This document shows positions 25,347 to 32,263 of a stretch of 35,289 nucleotides of DNA, piece by piece. The notes beneath the pieces were generated by a model. It was given only the letters and a program-made list of their open reading frames with translations, was not told the DNA's origin and searched no databases. The DNA comes from Bacilli bacterium (lineage in GTDB: Bacteria; Bacillota_I; Bacilli_A; RF39; UBA660), in contig JAAWNF010000007.1 of the NCBI GenBank assembly GCA_022798795.1, positions 1-35,289 on the forward strand, read 5' to 3'. Position numbers and translations under genes: made by a program. Position 1 is the stretch's first letter, and each line of letters begins with the position of its first letter.

Positions 25347-26720
25347 CTATAAATTTAATATATAAGGATTACTATTTGTTCCGTTTCCTCCTATTATTCT
25401 TATATCTTGATTCAAAAATAAGACTGGACGAACGCCATGGGCATTATTACTGTTATAAGCTGTAAAAAAGCTACCATTGACTACAAATATCCATACATTG
25501 TTTTGGTCGCCAGTATAAGGAGTTATGGTCCATTGGTTATAGTTTGTTGGAAGCATCCAATTATTACTTGTACAGGCATTATTAACAGAATTCAAATTTA
25601 TACTATCATTACAATAACTACTTGCATAAGCGAAATCTGCGACACTCATTAATCCTACGTTTCCAGTCCATTGTTTGGTATTTTCTGCACGATAAAAGTT
25701 ACTTCTCATCATATTTGAATTATCTATTCCTCCTATGTTCCATATATGATTTTGATCTACCGCATTCTGATATTCTGATGAGATACTATTCCAATATGTG
25801 CCATTAAGTGTTATATTTAATGTTCCAGGTTGATTCCAATCATTCAAATTTCCACCATTCCATGAAATCTTTCCTGTACTACCATAAAAATTATATTGCA
25901 TAATTTTCATTTTTCCATCAAATACGCCTATAATTCTAAACAAGTCTCCATTAAAACTGATATAGTTATTTGGGTCACTTCCTGCAAATCTTTTGTTTCC
26001 ATCCAAATCTGTTACAATAATTCCGTTTCTTCCTGGACTTTCCTTCATAATTTCATCCGCTGTTTTCCCAGTTTTTATCATTTTAAAAGTTCTTGTCAGG
26101 GATGCTATTTCTTCCTTTTCATATATCATACTACATTTAATACAATTTTCTCCTATTTTTAGTTCTGAGGTGTTTTTTATTTCTCTATTTTCATCTGATA
26201 AATTAACACAAGTAACGATTCCTTTTTGATTTTTTAGGTTATAGTAACTTCCTGGAATTGGACTATCTAGTCCTAATTCTATATCTTCTACACTACTTCC
26301 TTCTAAAATCATTGGAGATTCTATTTTACAAGTTTCTTTATCATAGTCTATGATATTAATACGATGTTCTTCTTCATTTTTTATTGCACACCATTTAAAG
26401 TTATGAATAAACATTTCTAAATTCCCATTCTTTTTTAATATTATAGTTCCACCTTTTGGCCTTGTTCCACTATATTTCAATTCCTTTTCTTCTTCTTCGT
26501 AAGAAAATACTTTATCTCCAAGTTCTTTATTATCTATGATATTTTCCATATAATATAATCTAACACTTTCCATGATTCCGTATGCACTTTCTTCAAACGC
26601 ATTTTTTTTCGCCTTTTCTATTAAATTTAATATTAGTGGTATTGATATTAAAGCCATAATGGCTAATATTATTATAACTGCTAATAATTCTATTAATGTA
26701 AATCCTTTTTCTTTCTTCAT
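25347..26720 (-). CDS. Prepilin-like surface protein
   Basis: A 457-residue protein with a textbook type IV prepilin start: KKEKGFTLIELLAVIIILAI. Cleavage would be between Gly6 and Phe7, with Glu at position +5 and a hydrophobic helix to about residue 33. Most pseudopilins are 130-200 residues, so the large extracytoplasmic part is unusual. The C-terminal half (about 245-457) has the pattern seen in many gut Firmicute surface proteins: FNGDLFRIIGVFDGKMKIMQ, repeated W/N motifs, GLMSVADFAYAS, NNWMLP, HGVRPVLFL, and NPYILN at the end. Paired Cys suggest disulfides. No pilus assembly ATPase, platform or prepilin peptidase gene is in the window, so machinery must be elsewhere. Role in adhesion or secretion is inference. 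Confidence 0.85.
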   Translation of the reverse strand: MKKEKGFTLIELLAVIIILAIMALISIPLILNLIEKAKKNAFEESAYGIMESVRLYYMENIIDNKELGDKVFSYEEEEKELKYSGTRPKGGTIILKKNGNLEMFIHNFKWCAIKNEEEHRINIIDYDKETCKIESPMILEGSSVEDIELGLDSPIPGSYYNLKNQKGIVTCVNLSDENREIKNTSELKIGENCIKCSMIYEKEEIASLTRTFKMIKTGKTADEIMKESPGRNGIIVTDLDGNKRFAGSDPNNYISFNGDLFRIIGVFDGKMKIMQYNFYGSTGKISWNGGNLNDWNQPGTLNITLNGTYWNSISSEYQNAVDQNHIWNIGGIDNSNMMRSNFYRAENTKQWTGNVGLMSVADFAYASSYCNDSINLNSVNNACTSNNWMLPTNYNQWTITPYTGDQNNVWIFVVNGSFFTAYNSNNAHGVRPVLFLNQDIRIIGGNGTNSNPYILNL

Positions 26721-26805
26721 CCTGATTACCTCTCTATTATTTTTATTATAGCTATTTTTCTTTTTCCTTTTTTATTTTGTAACTAAACTGCAACACATAT
26801 TCACT

Positions 26806-26834
26806 TATAAAAAAGAATGAAATCAATTTCATTC
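26806..26834 (-). terminator. Terminator in the gap between the two prepilin-like genes
   Basis: GAATGAAA and TTTCATTC (26815-26834) pair perfectly over 4 bases. On the minus strand six Ts follow. It lies 475 bases past the stop of the 27309-29063 gene, so it may end that transcript or a small RNA. Confidence 0.75.
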
Positions 26835-26879
26835 ACTAGTCTTATAAATACTTTTGCTATATTACAATTTCTTAAATAA
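26806..26879 (-). ncRNA. Candidate small RNA
   Basis: A promoter-like pair on the minus strand (TTTACT at 26908-26913, 17-base spacer, TACAAT at 26885-26890) would start a transcript near 26879 that ends at the hairpin at 26815-26834. That gives about 75 nt without an ORF. No known family recognised; the -35 has two mismatches. Confidence 0.3.
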
Positions 26880-27308
26880 TTTATATTGTAAACATATAGC
26901 TATCATCAGTAAAATTGTAGATAAATTTTCAATTTGCAAATATGTTTAATCACACTATTTATGAATATCCTTTTTGTGAGTTTCCTAAAAAACTACTAAC
27001 TTGATAAAAATCTTTCTACTCTTACTTATCATAAGGAAATCATTATTTCTTCTACTTGAGACAAAAAAATAACCTTTTTCCATTTATTTTTGCATATTCT
27101 TTTATACATTTCATTAAAGAATTATTATAAATCCTTACAGATGCACTTTCTAGGACCCATATGTTCTATCTTCCAACATATATTTTTCATCATACTTAAT
27201 ATTATAATGATTGATAATAGTTTTACTAATATAAATACCTTATTTTCAAAATCATTGCCTTGGTTTTTCTATTAATTTTATCACAATTTATTATTTTAAT
27301 CCCTATAT
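26835..27308. other. AT-rich intergenic stretch without a convincing gene
   Basis: Together with 26721-26834 this makes a 588-base gap. Frames on both strands are short, lack ribosome sites and look like shadows or degenerate sequence. One minus-strand frame (about 27140-27270) would encode a hydrophobic peptide (VFILVKLLSIIIILSMM) but has no usable start, so it may be a remnant. Apart from the candidate small-RNA promoter nothing else is seen. Confidence 0.5.
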
Positions 27309-29063
27309 TTAATAACTTGGAACAATTCCTACTCCATCAAAGTAATGAATATTTGCATCACACCATTGTTTAGTAGGCTCATTTCCAGCACCATAAATTT
27401 CTGTTAAATCAATAATAAACAAATTATCAACATAGGCTGTCTCTGTTGCATCCACTAAAAAATTTCTAATTTTCCATGTTCCACTATTTGGACTTTGTAA
27501 ACCTTGAATCGAAGATAACTTCATCCATTCTGCAGTCTGATTTGATTTTCGTGCAAATACAACAGTTCCATTTTCGGTATCACTTTGATACATTTCAAAT
27601 CTATCATCACTTGCTGAAAAAGTTCCAGTTGATAAAAATTCTACACTTCCATAATAAACGTGAGAGGCTATTGGTGATGAAGTATTTTGAGAAATCATAG
27701 AAGTTACTCCTGATTGAAACTGTAAAGACGAATTTCCTGATTTTGAAATATCTGAAACGATATTAGCATTTGACAGAGTCCAACCTGTAGTTTCTTCAAA
27801 ACCACTATTCTTCACTAAGTTAGTTGCTACTTTACCATTGTCAATAATGAGTGCCGTGATTCTAGCATATCCATCTCCACTATGACCCGTTTCGCTTTCG
27901 CCTGTTGGAGAAACCATTTCTTTATCTCCACCAATCATTTGCATATTAGTAAATTTATAACCTGAATAATGATAAGAACATTTTTCATTTGCACTTGCTT
28001 CTACACTTTCGCAAATTGGAGTAATATCAGTATTTGAGCGTATAGCAATAGAACCCCTATACCCTGATATATAAGAGGAACCTCCTCCAGCGTTTCCTTC
28101 ATAGCCTTTTTGACCGCCATAATATCCGCCTCCACCATTTGTAGTAGAACCAGATCCTCCAATTCCAAAAGTATATAAACTTTGAGTAGCTCCTTTTCCT
28201 ACAGTAAAGCCTGGATTTGTTCCATTTCCTACTCCATCTAAAGCATTAATTTCTCCTCCAGCTCCTCCTGAACCAGTATAATAGGCTCCACCTCCGCCTC
28301 CAGCTACTATAATTCTAGAAGTTAATGAAGTAGTATCGTTCCAAGTTGAAGTTATGTCTAATCTAATATCTGTTGCTCCTCCACCTCCTGCACAACCACC
28401 ATTAATTGTTCCATTAAAGGAAGAGTTTGGGCTTGTTGCAGAACACTCACTATCAACATGTGTAGGATGTTCTCCTACAAATATATGCAATTGAGTATTG
28501 ATATTTAATCCAATATTTCCTTTTACATAGGCGCCTTTTCCTGCATTAGTTCCGCCTCCTTCTGCTCCCCATAACTCCATTTGATACAATCCATTCGTTG
28601 GAACTGTAAACTGCTGTTTTTTTCCTGTATAAGTATATTCATATGTAATAGGGTCAATTACTTCAATTGTTCGCTCTTCTTCTATTATATTTCCTTGATA
28701 ATTCGCACTATAAGTTATAACATATGTCCCATTTTTAGTAGCATCAAATGTTGGATTTGATGTTGTTGTAATTTCTGTTTTAATGATGTTTCCGTTTTGG
28801 TCGACTACTTTTACATCATCTAATAAATCAAAAGAAAAATTACTTACCATGGAAGTATTAGCTAATAATATATCTTTATGGGCAAATGAAAAACTATATG
28901 TTTTATTTTGTGTTAAATCTGTCACAATTTCATTTTTTATTTTATCTAGTATCACTTTTCTATTTCCAAGTATTGCAAGAACTCCTACAATGAGCATTAA
29001 AAAAAGCAACAAAATAGAATACAACATACTGGAAATTGCAAACCCTTTTTCATTTAATTTCAT
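27309..29063 (-). CDS. Prepilin-like anchored protein with Gly-rich and phage-tail-like domains
   Basis: A 584-residue protein. The N-terminus LNEKGFAISSMLYSILLLFL is prepilin-like (Gly-Phe cut site and long hydrophobic helix) but has Ser instead of Glu at +5. An Ig-like region (about 75-135) is followed by a Gly-rich domain (about 140-400). This domain resembles the ALK/LTK-type Gly-rich fold: FTVPTNGLYQMELWGAEGGG at the start, GGGGA and GGAGG runs, and paired Cys. The C-terminal part (about 412-584) is a CBM4/9-like sandwich (NLVKNSGFE, WTLSN) ending in IYGAGNEPTKQWCDANIHYF, a tail common in phage minor structural proteins. The mix suggests domain exchange with phages and a binding role at the cell surface. 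Ribosome site AAGAGG is good. Confidence 0.83.
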   Translation of the reverse strand: MKLNEKGFAISSMLYSILLLFLMLIVGVLAILGNRKVILDKIKNEIVTDLTQNKTYSFSFAHKDILLANTSMVSNFSFDLLDDVKVVDQNGNIIKTEITTTSNPTFDATKNGTYVITYSANYQGNIIEEERTIEVIDPITYEYTYTGKKQQFTVPTNGLYQMELWGAEGGGTNAGKGAYVKGNIGLNINTQLHIFVGEHPTHVDSECSATSPNSSFNGTINGGCAGGGGATDIRLDITSTWNDTTSLTSRIIVAGGGGGAYYTGSGGAGGEINALDGVGNGTNPGFTVGKGATQSLYTFGIGGSGSTTNGGGGYYGGQKGYEGNAGGGSSYISGYRGSIAIRSNTDITPICESVEASANEKCSYHYSGYKFTNMQMIGGDKEMVSPTGESETGHSGDGYARITALIIDNGKVATNLVKNSGFEETTGWTLSNANIVSDISKSGNSSLQFQSGVTSMISQNTSSPIASHVYYGSVEFLSTGTFSASDDRFEMYQSDTENGTVVFARKSNQTAEWMKLSSIQGLQSPNSGTWKIRNFLVDATETAYVDNLFIIDLTEIYGAGNEPTKQWCDANIHYFDGVGIVPSY

Positions 29064-29101
29064 GTTAGTTACCTCTTATTCTTTTTATTTTTATTACTTT
29101 T

Positions 29102-29130
29102 ATTATAACAATAGATGAAAAAAAAAACAA
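29102..29130 (-). promoter_or_regulatory. Promoter of the Gly-rich prepilin-like gene
   Basis: On the minus strand TTGTTT (29125-29130), a 17-base spacer and a perfect TATAAT (29102-29107) with an upstream TGT (extended -10). The -35 lies in the terminator of rpmF. Confidence 0.55.
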
Positions 29131-29145
29131 CATTAATTTGCTGTT
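29117..29145 (-). terminator. Terminator of the yceD-rpmF operon
   Basis: AACAGCA pairs with TGTTGTT (minus strand, 29126-29145, one G-U pair) over 6 bases, followed by a run of more than eight Ts. It overlaps the rpmF stop. Confidence 0.7.
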
Positions 29146-29321
29146 TCTTCTGTTTTTACTACTTCTCTACCTTTGTAAGTACCACAGTTTGGACATACTC
29201 TATGTGGTCTAATATCAGCTCCACATTTTGTACATTTTGTAGTTCCATTTGCGCTAATTACATAGTGAGTACGACGTTTTCTACCTCTTGTCTTACTGAC
29301 TTTTCTAAATGGTACAGCCAT
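29133..29321 (-). CDS. rpmF: 50S ribosomal protein L32
   Basis: A 62-residue ribosomal protein of the zinc-ribbon form. The conserved start MAVPFRKVSKTRGRKRR and the pairs CTKCG and CPNCG are all present, so this is the zinc-binding and not the zinc-free paralogue. Ribosome site AAGAGGTG. It follows the YceD-family gene by 17 bases, the classic order in bacteria. Confidence 0.98.
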   Translation of the reverse strand: MAVPFRKVSKTRGRKRRTHYVISANGTTKCTKCGADIRPHRVCPNCGTYKGREVVKTEETAN

Positions 29322-29338
29322 GGTTTCACACCTCTTTC

Positions 29339-29818
29339 TTATAATAAATCTTTTAACTTTTCTAATGCTGGATTCTTATTATCCTTTTCATCAGTTACAA
29401 ATTTCCATCCATCTCCTTCTGCTTTTACAGAATAAGCATCTGGACTTGTCACTTTCATGGGAATTTCCATTAGTATATTTTCCCATATAATTGGTAAAAT
29501 ATCAATAGAATTTTCTATCTTTTTATGATTTTCATCAATTTCTTCTATTAATTCGTCTAAATTCCCAACAATATGAATATTAAGCGGAACAGAAACTGGT
29601 TTCAAAGTAATAGAACAAGGCAATGTCATTGTTCCAAATACTTCTATATCTAATAGAAACCCTTCCAATACATCTCTTACAATCTTTCCTTTTAAGATGA
29701 CTTTTAAAGGACTCATTAATTCTGTACTTGACATCAAATTCTCATCTATTTCATATTCACAATCAATTTCTATTTCATGTTCGATTTTATTTTTTAATCT
29801 TGTCAAATCAAATTCCAT
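29339..29818 (-). CDS. yceD: YceD-family (DUF177) protein
   Basis: A 159-residue protein of the YceD/DUF177 family, encoded just before rpmF in most bacteria and linked to 23S rRNA/large-subunit maturation. The central segment with GFLLDIEVFGTMTLPCSITL shows the family beta-rich core, with a single Cys in place of the usual Cys pair, and the C-terminus NPALEKLKDLL resembles the family tail (DPRxxxLKxL). The ATG at 29818 has a perfect AAGGAGG site 8 bases before it; longer in-frame extensions would run back through the promoter and are rejected. Confidence 0.87.
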   Translation of the reverse strand: MEFDLTRLKNKIEHEIEIDCEYEIDENLMSSTELMSPLKVILKGKIVRDVLEGFLLDIEVFGTMTLPCSITLKPVSVPLNIHIVGNLDELIEEIDENHKKIENSIDILPIIWENILMEIPMKVTSPDAYSVKAEGDGWKFVTDEKDNKNPALEKLKDLL

Positions 29819-29843
29819 TTTCAGTTCCTCCTTTTGCCATTTT

Positions 29844-29872
29844 ATTATACATAAAAGGTATCTAAAAATCAA
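29844..29872 (-). promoter_or_regulatory. Promoter of yceD-rpmF
   Basis: On the minus strand TTGATT (29867-29872), a 17-base spacer and a perfect TATAAT (29844-29849), 26 bases before the yceD ATG. Confidence 0.7.
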
Positions 29873-29886
29873 GTTCTTCAAAAATG

Positions 29887-29923
29887 AGAAAAACAAACTA
29901 ACCAAATTACGCAGCTAGTTTGT
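29887..29923 (-). terminator. Terminator of the sigF operon
   Basis: ACAAACTA (29893-29900) pairs with TAGTTTGT (29916-29923) across a 15-base loop that contains the sigF stop codon. On the minus strand five Ts follow the stem. Confidence 0.65.
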
Positions 29924-30572
29924 CTTTTAACTTCACTAATACTTTCTGTTCTTTCCTTGACACTTGAACTTGACTCATTCCAAGTACACTTGCAGTCTCA
30001 CTTTGTGTTTGGTCTTTCATATAACGTTCACAAATCAAAGACCTTTCTAATGGGTCTAATTTAGAAACTTCCTCCCGGAGTGCAATCAAAGTATTTAAAT
30101 CAACCCTTTCTTTTTTACCAATCGTATCATGAAGTGTAATCACTTTTCCATCTTCTTTAATTGGTTCATCGATACTTCTGACAGAATCTTTAGAATGAAT
30201 TGCTTCACTAATCACAAATTCTGGGACTTCTAAAAATTCCGCTAATTCTTGAAATGTTGGTTCTCGCATCAAGCGTTGAGATAATAATATGCTTGCTTTT
30301 TCAATTTTGAGAGTTAATTTTGTAATTTCTCTACTGATTTTTATCCCCTGATTTTCTCTCATAAATTTTTTCATTTCTCCAACAATATAAGGATATGCAT
30401 AAGTAGAAAATTTTGTACCATAAGAGGCATCATAATTATTATATGCGTTGTTTAAACCAATCCACCCAACTTGAAATAAATCTTCAAACAAAAAGGGAGA
30501 GCCTAACTGATGAGCAATTGAATAAATTAAATTTTGATGTTCATTTAAAACTGCATCTTTTTCATTTTCCAT
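29907..30572 (-). CDS. sigF: Sporulation sigma factor, SigF-like
   Basis: A 221-residue sigma factor of the SigF/SigG/SigB group. Region 2 contains FEDLFQVGWIGLNNAYNNYD and GTKFSTYAYPYIVGEMKKFM, region 3 starts at KISREITKL, and region 4 ends with KDQTQSETASVLGMSQVQVS, nearly the SigF signature. The ATG at 30572 is chosen for the AAAGGAG site 5 bases upstream. In Bacillus this factor switches on the forespore programme and is held by SpoIIAB until SpoIIAA releases it. Here the gene follows a SpoIIAA-like gene by 13 bases and no spoIIAB lies between. SigG is the main alternative, but the gene order favours SigF. Confidence 0.88.
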   Translation of the reverse strand: MENEKDAVLNEHQNLIYSIAHQLGSPFLFEDLFQVGWIGLNNAYNNYDASYGTKFSTYAYPYIVGEMKKFMRENQGIKISREITKLTLKIEKASILLSQRLMREPTFQELAEFLEVPEFVISEAIHSKDSVRSIDEPIKEDGKVITLHDTIGKKERVDLNTLIALREEVSKLDPLERSLICERYMKDQTQSETASVLGMSQVQVSRKEQKVLVKLKDKLAA

Positions 30573-30585
30573 AAACACTCCTTTA

Positions 30586-30933
30586 TCATGTTTCAAAAAT
30601 ATGAAAAGCGCTTAATTCATCATTTGTTTCATTCATATATTTTAATAGCCGGCTATTAATTATTTTTTGTTTTACAATTGTTTTTTCAACTCCACATAAC
30701 ATACTTTTTCCTTTGTTGTTCCTACAAAGTTCATAGTTATAAAAAAGGGTACTAATTCCTTTCATATCAATCGAAATTAGATGTTCTACATTGAATACAA
30801 TATTTCTAATTCCAGCTTCTTTTACCAGTTCTGTTACTTCTTTATTTAATTTATTCACAGTATCTTTAATAAGTTCTCCTTCAAGTCGTACAAATAAAAT
30901 TCCTTTTCTACATTCCATATTAATTTCTAGCAT
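30586..30933 (-). CDS. spoIIAA: SpoIIAA-like STAS-domain anti-anti-sigma factor with altered phosphosite
   Basis: A 115-residue STAS protein. It shows the SpoIIAA landmarks: LFVRLEGEL (13-21), IRNIVFNVEHL (42-52), and a CGVEKTIVKQKI segment (80-91) where SpoIIAA has its C-terminal helix. The phosphorylated serine loop of SpoIIAA (DSSG) reads DMKG here (56-59), so the usual serine is Met and its neighbour Lys. It is directly upstream of sigF with no spoIIAB. The stop is TGA followed at once by TAA. It may bind another anti-sigma factor, act without phosphorylation, or bind the sigma factor itself. Upstream, AGGAGCC and AGTAAAT with suitable spacing could be a sigma-H type promoter, but this is weak. 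Confidence 0.82.
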   Translation of the reverse strand: MLEINMECRKGILFVRLEGELIKDTVNKLNKEVTELVKEAGIRNIVFNVEHLISIDMKGISTLFYNYELCRNNKGKSMLCGVEKTIVKQKIINSRLLKYMNETNDELSAFHIFET

Positions 30934-31000
30934 ATCACATTATCACCTCGCTTATTTACTTTATCATGGCTCCTAAATGATTTCTATTCATTCGACAAAA

Positions 31001-32179
31001 TTAGAACTTTTTTTTCATCGCCACAATTCGACCTAGTAGATACCCAAAAAGAAATATAACAATATAAAATGGAGCTTCTAAAGATTGCTTTTTTATCTCT
31101 ACTTTTTGAAGCTTTGTCTTTTTCTCCAAATTAGTACTTTTTTCATTTTGACAAGATGCTACTCTAAGCTTTAAATTTTCTATTTCTTGCTTTAGAAATA
31201 TATTATCTTGTTGCAATAAAGAATTAACAGGATGTTCTTTTAAAAGGATTTTTTCTATTGGGACTTCTTTCAGCATAAATTTTTCTACAGGTACCTCTTT
31301 TGTTATAATAATCTCTTTTATTTCCGGCTCTTTTTTATGAATTCTACAAAAGAGTCGCTTCTTTTCTGTTTTTAAATCTGGATAAGGATAACCATCTATC
31401 ATAGTACTACTAAATTCTTTACTATACTCTCTTGTCTCCTTTTCATAATAACTCATACGTTCTTGATAACGATACTGTTCTGTTTTATAAACTTTCGTAT
31501 GCAAATTCTCCTCTATTTTTTCTAATGATGTATTTTCTTCTTCATATAAAATTTGATTTACCATCATCTTACGCTCTATAAAATTAATTTGTGTAGAGAT
31601 AGAAAACCATTGTCTTGTATAAGTTTGCATACAACTCGGTAAATTTAAATCATATAACCATTCAATTAAAAATGCATTTTCTTCTTCAGTTACATTGACA
31701 AGAGTCATTTCTACTTCTAATTCGTCAAAATAACAAGGTTCATCTAATTCTAAAATTATTTCATTCCTTTTTTCTTCCATTTTATATGATATCGAATTTC
31801 TTCCTTTATAAACTTGAATAGACGCAAATGTAAGATTAGAATTATTTATTTCAGATAGTCGAATATATTTAATTTTTTTAACTGACTGATAGTGATAAAT
31901 TGTTTTTTTCTCAACAATATCCTTCTCTATTGGATATTCATTTTGCCATTTTGACCATGGAGTAAACTTCCAAAATTCTGTCTTGATAAAATCTTCTGAT
32001 GGTGCATCTTTAAAATATCCCCCTTCTTTTTTTATTCTGAACCATTGATATTCCTTTTCCTCTTTGATTTCTAGTGTGCTTCCATTGATAGTAGGTACTG
32101 TTTCTACTTCTTTCCATTCCTCTGCTTTTACAGAATAAATGGGAATTAACATGAAAACAATTATCATTAACTTTTTCAT
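31001..32179 (-). CDS. Exported single-pass membrane protein of unknown function
   Basis: A 392-residue protein that I do not recognise. A signal peptide (residues 1-19, ending in VKA) is followed by a large extracytoplasmic part with a PWSKW motif near residue 74 and a Tyr/Lys-rich strand after it, a pattern seen in some Firmicute surface proteins. Three ten-residue repeats come next (KEVPVEKFML, KEVPIEKILL, KEHPVNSLLQ at 294-323), then a coiled coil (about 324-365) and a C-terminal membrane helix (about 368-386) with a basic end. The ATG at 32179 is preferred to the GTG at 32188, which is part of the GAGGTG site. No terminator separates it from the SpoIIAA-sigF genes 67 bases downstream, so read-through into them is possible. 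Confidence 0.72.
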   Translation of the reverse strand: MKKLMIIVFMLIPIYSVKAEEWKEVETVPTINGSTLEIKEEKEYQWFRIKKEGGYFKDAPSEDFIKTEFWKFTPWSKWQNEYPIEKDIVEKKTIYHYQSVKKIKYIRLSEINNSNLTFASIQVYKGRNSISYKMEEKRNEIILELDEPCYFDELEVEMTLVNVTEEENAFLIEWLYDLNLPSCMQTYTRQWFSISTQINFIERKMMVNQILYEEENTSLEKIEENLHTKVYKTEQYRYQERMSYYEKETREYSKEFSSTMIDGYPYPDLKTEKKRLFCRIHKKEPEIKEIIITKEVPVEKFMLKEVPIEKILLKEHPVNSLLQQDNIFLKQEIENLKLRVASCQNEKSTNLEKKTKLQKVEIKKQSLEAPFYIVIFLFGYLLGRIVAMKKKF

Positions 32180-32240
32180 TTCTTTCACCTCAAAAGTATT
32201 ATTCTATGTAAAAATTCAAAAGTACTAAATTTTTATAAAA

Positions 32241-32263
32241 AAAAGTGAAAAAATTTCACTTTT
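32241..32263 (-). terminator. Terminator of the PadR-HAAS operon
   Basis: AAAAGTGAAA (32241-32250) pairs with TTTCACTTTT (32254-32263) over 3 bases, with a T-run on the minus strand. It overlaps the stop codon of the HAAS-domain gene. Confidence 0.8.

Noticed and set aside
27090-27275. A 61-codon plus-strand ORF in the gap between the prepilin-like genes
   Set aside because: It has no ribosome site or promoter, its composition is that of random AT-rich DNA, and it resembles no known small protein.
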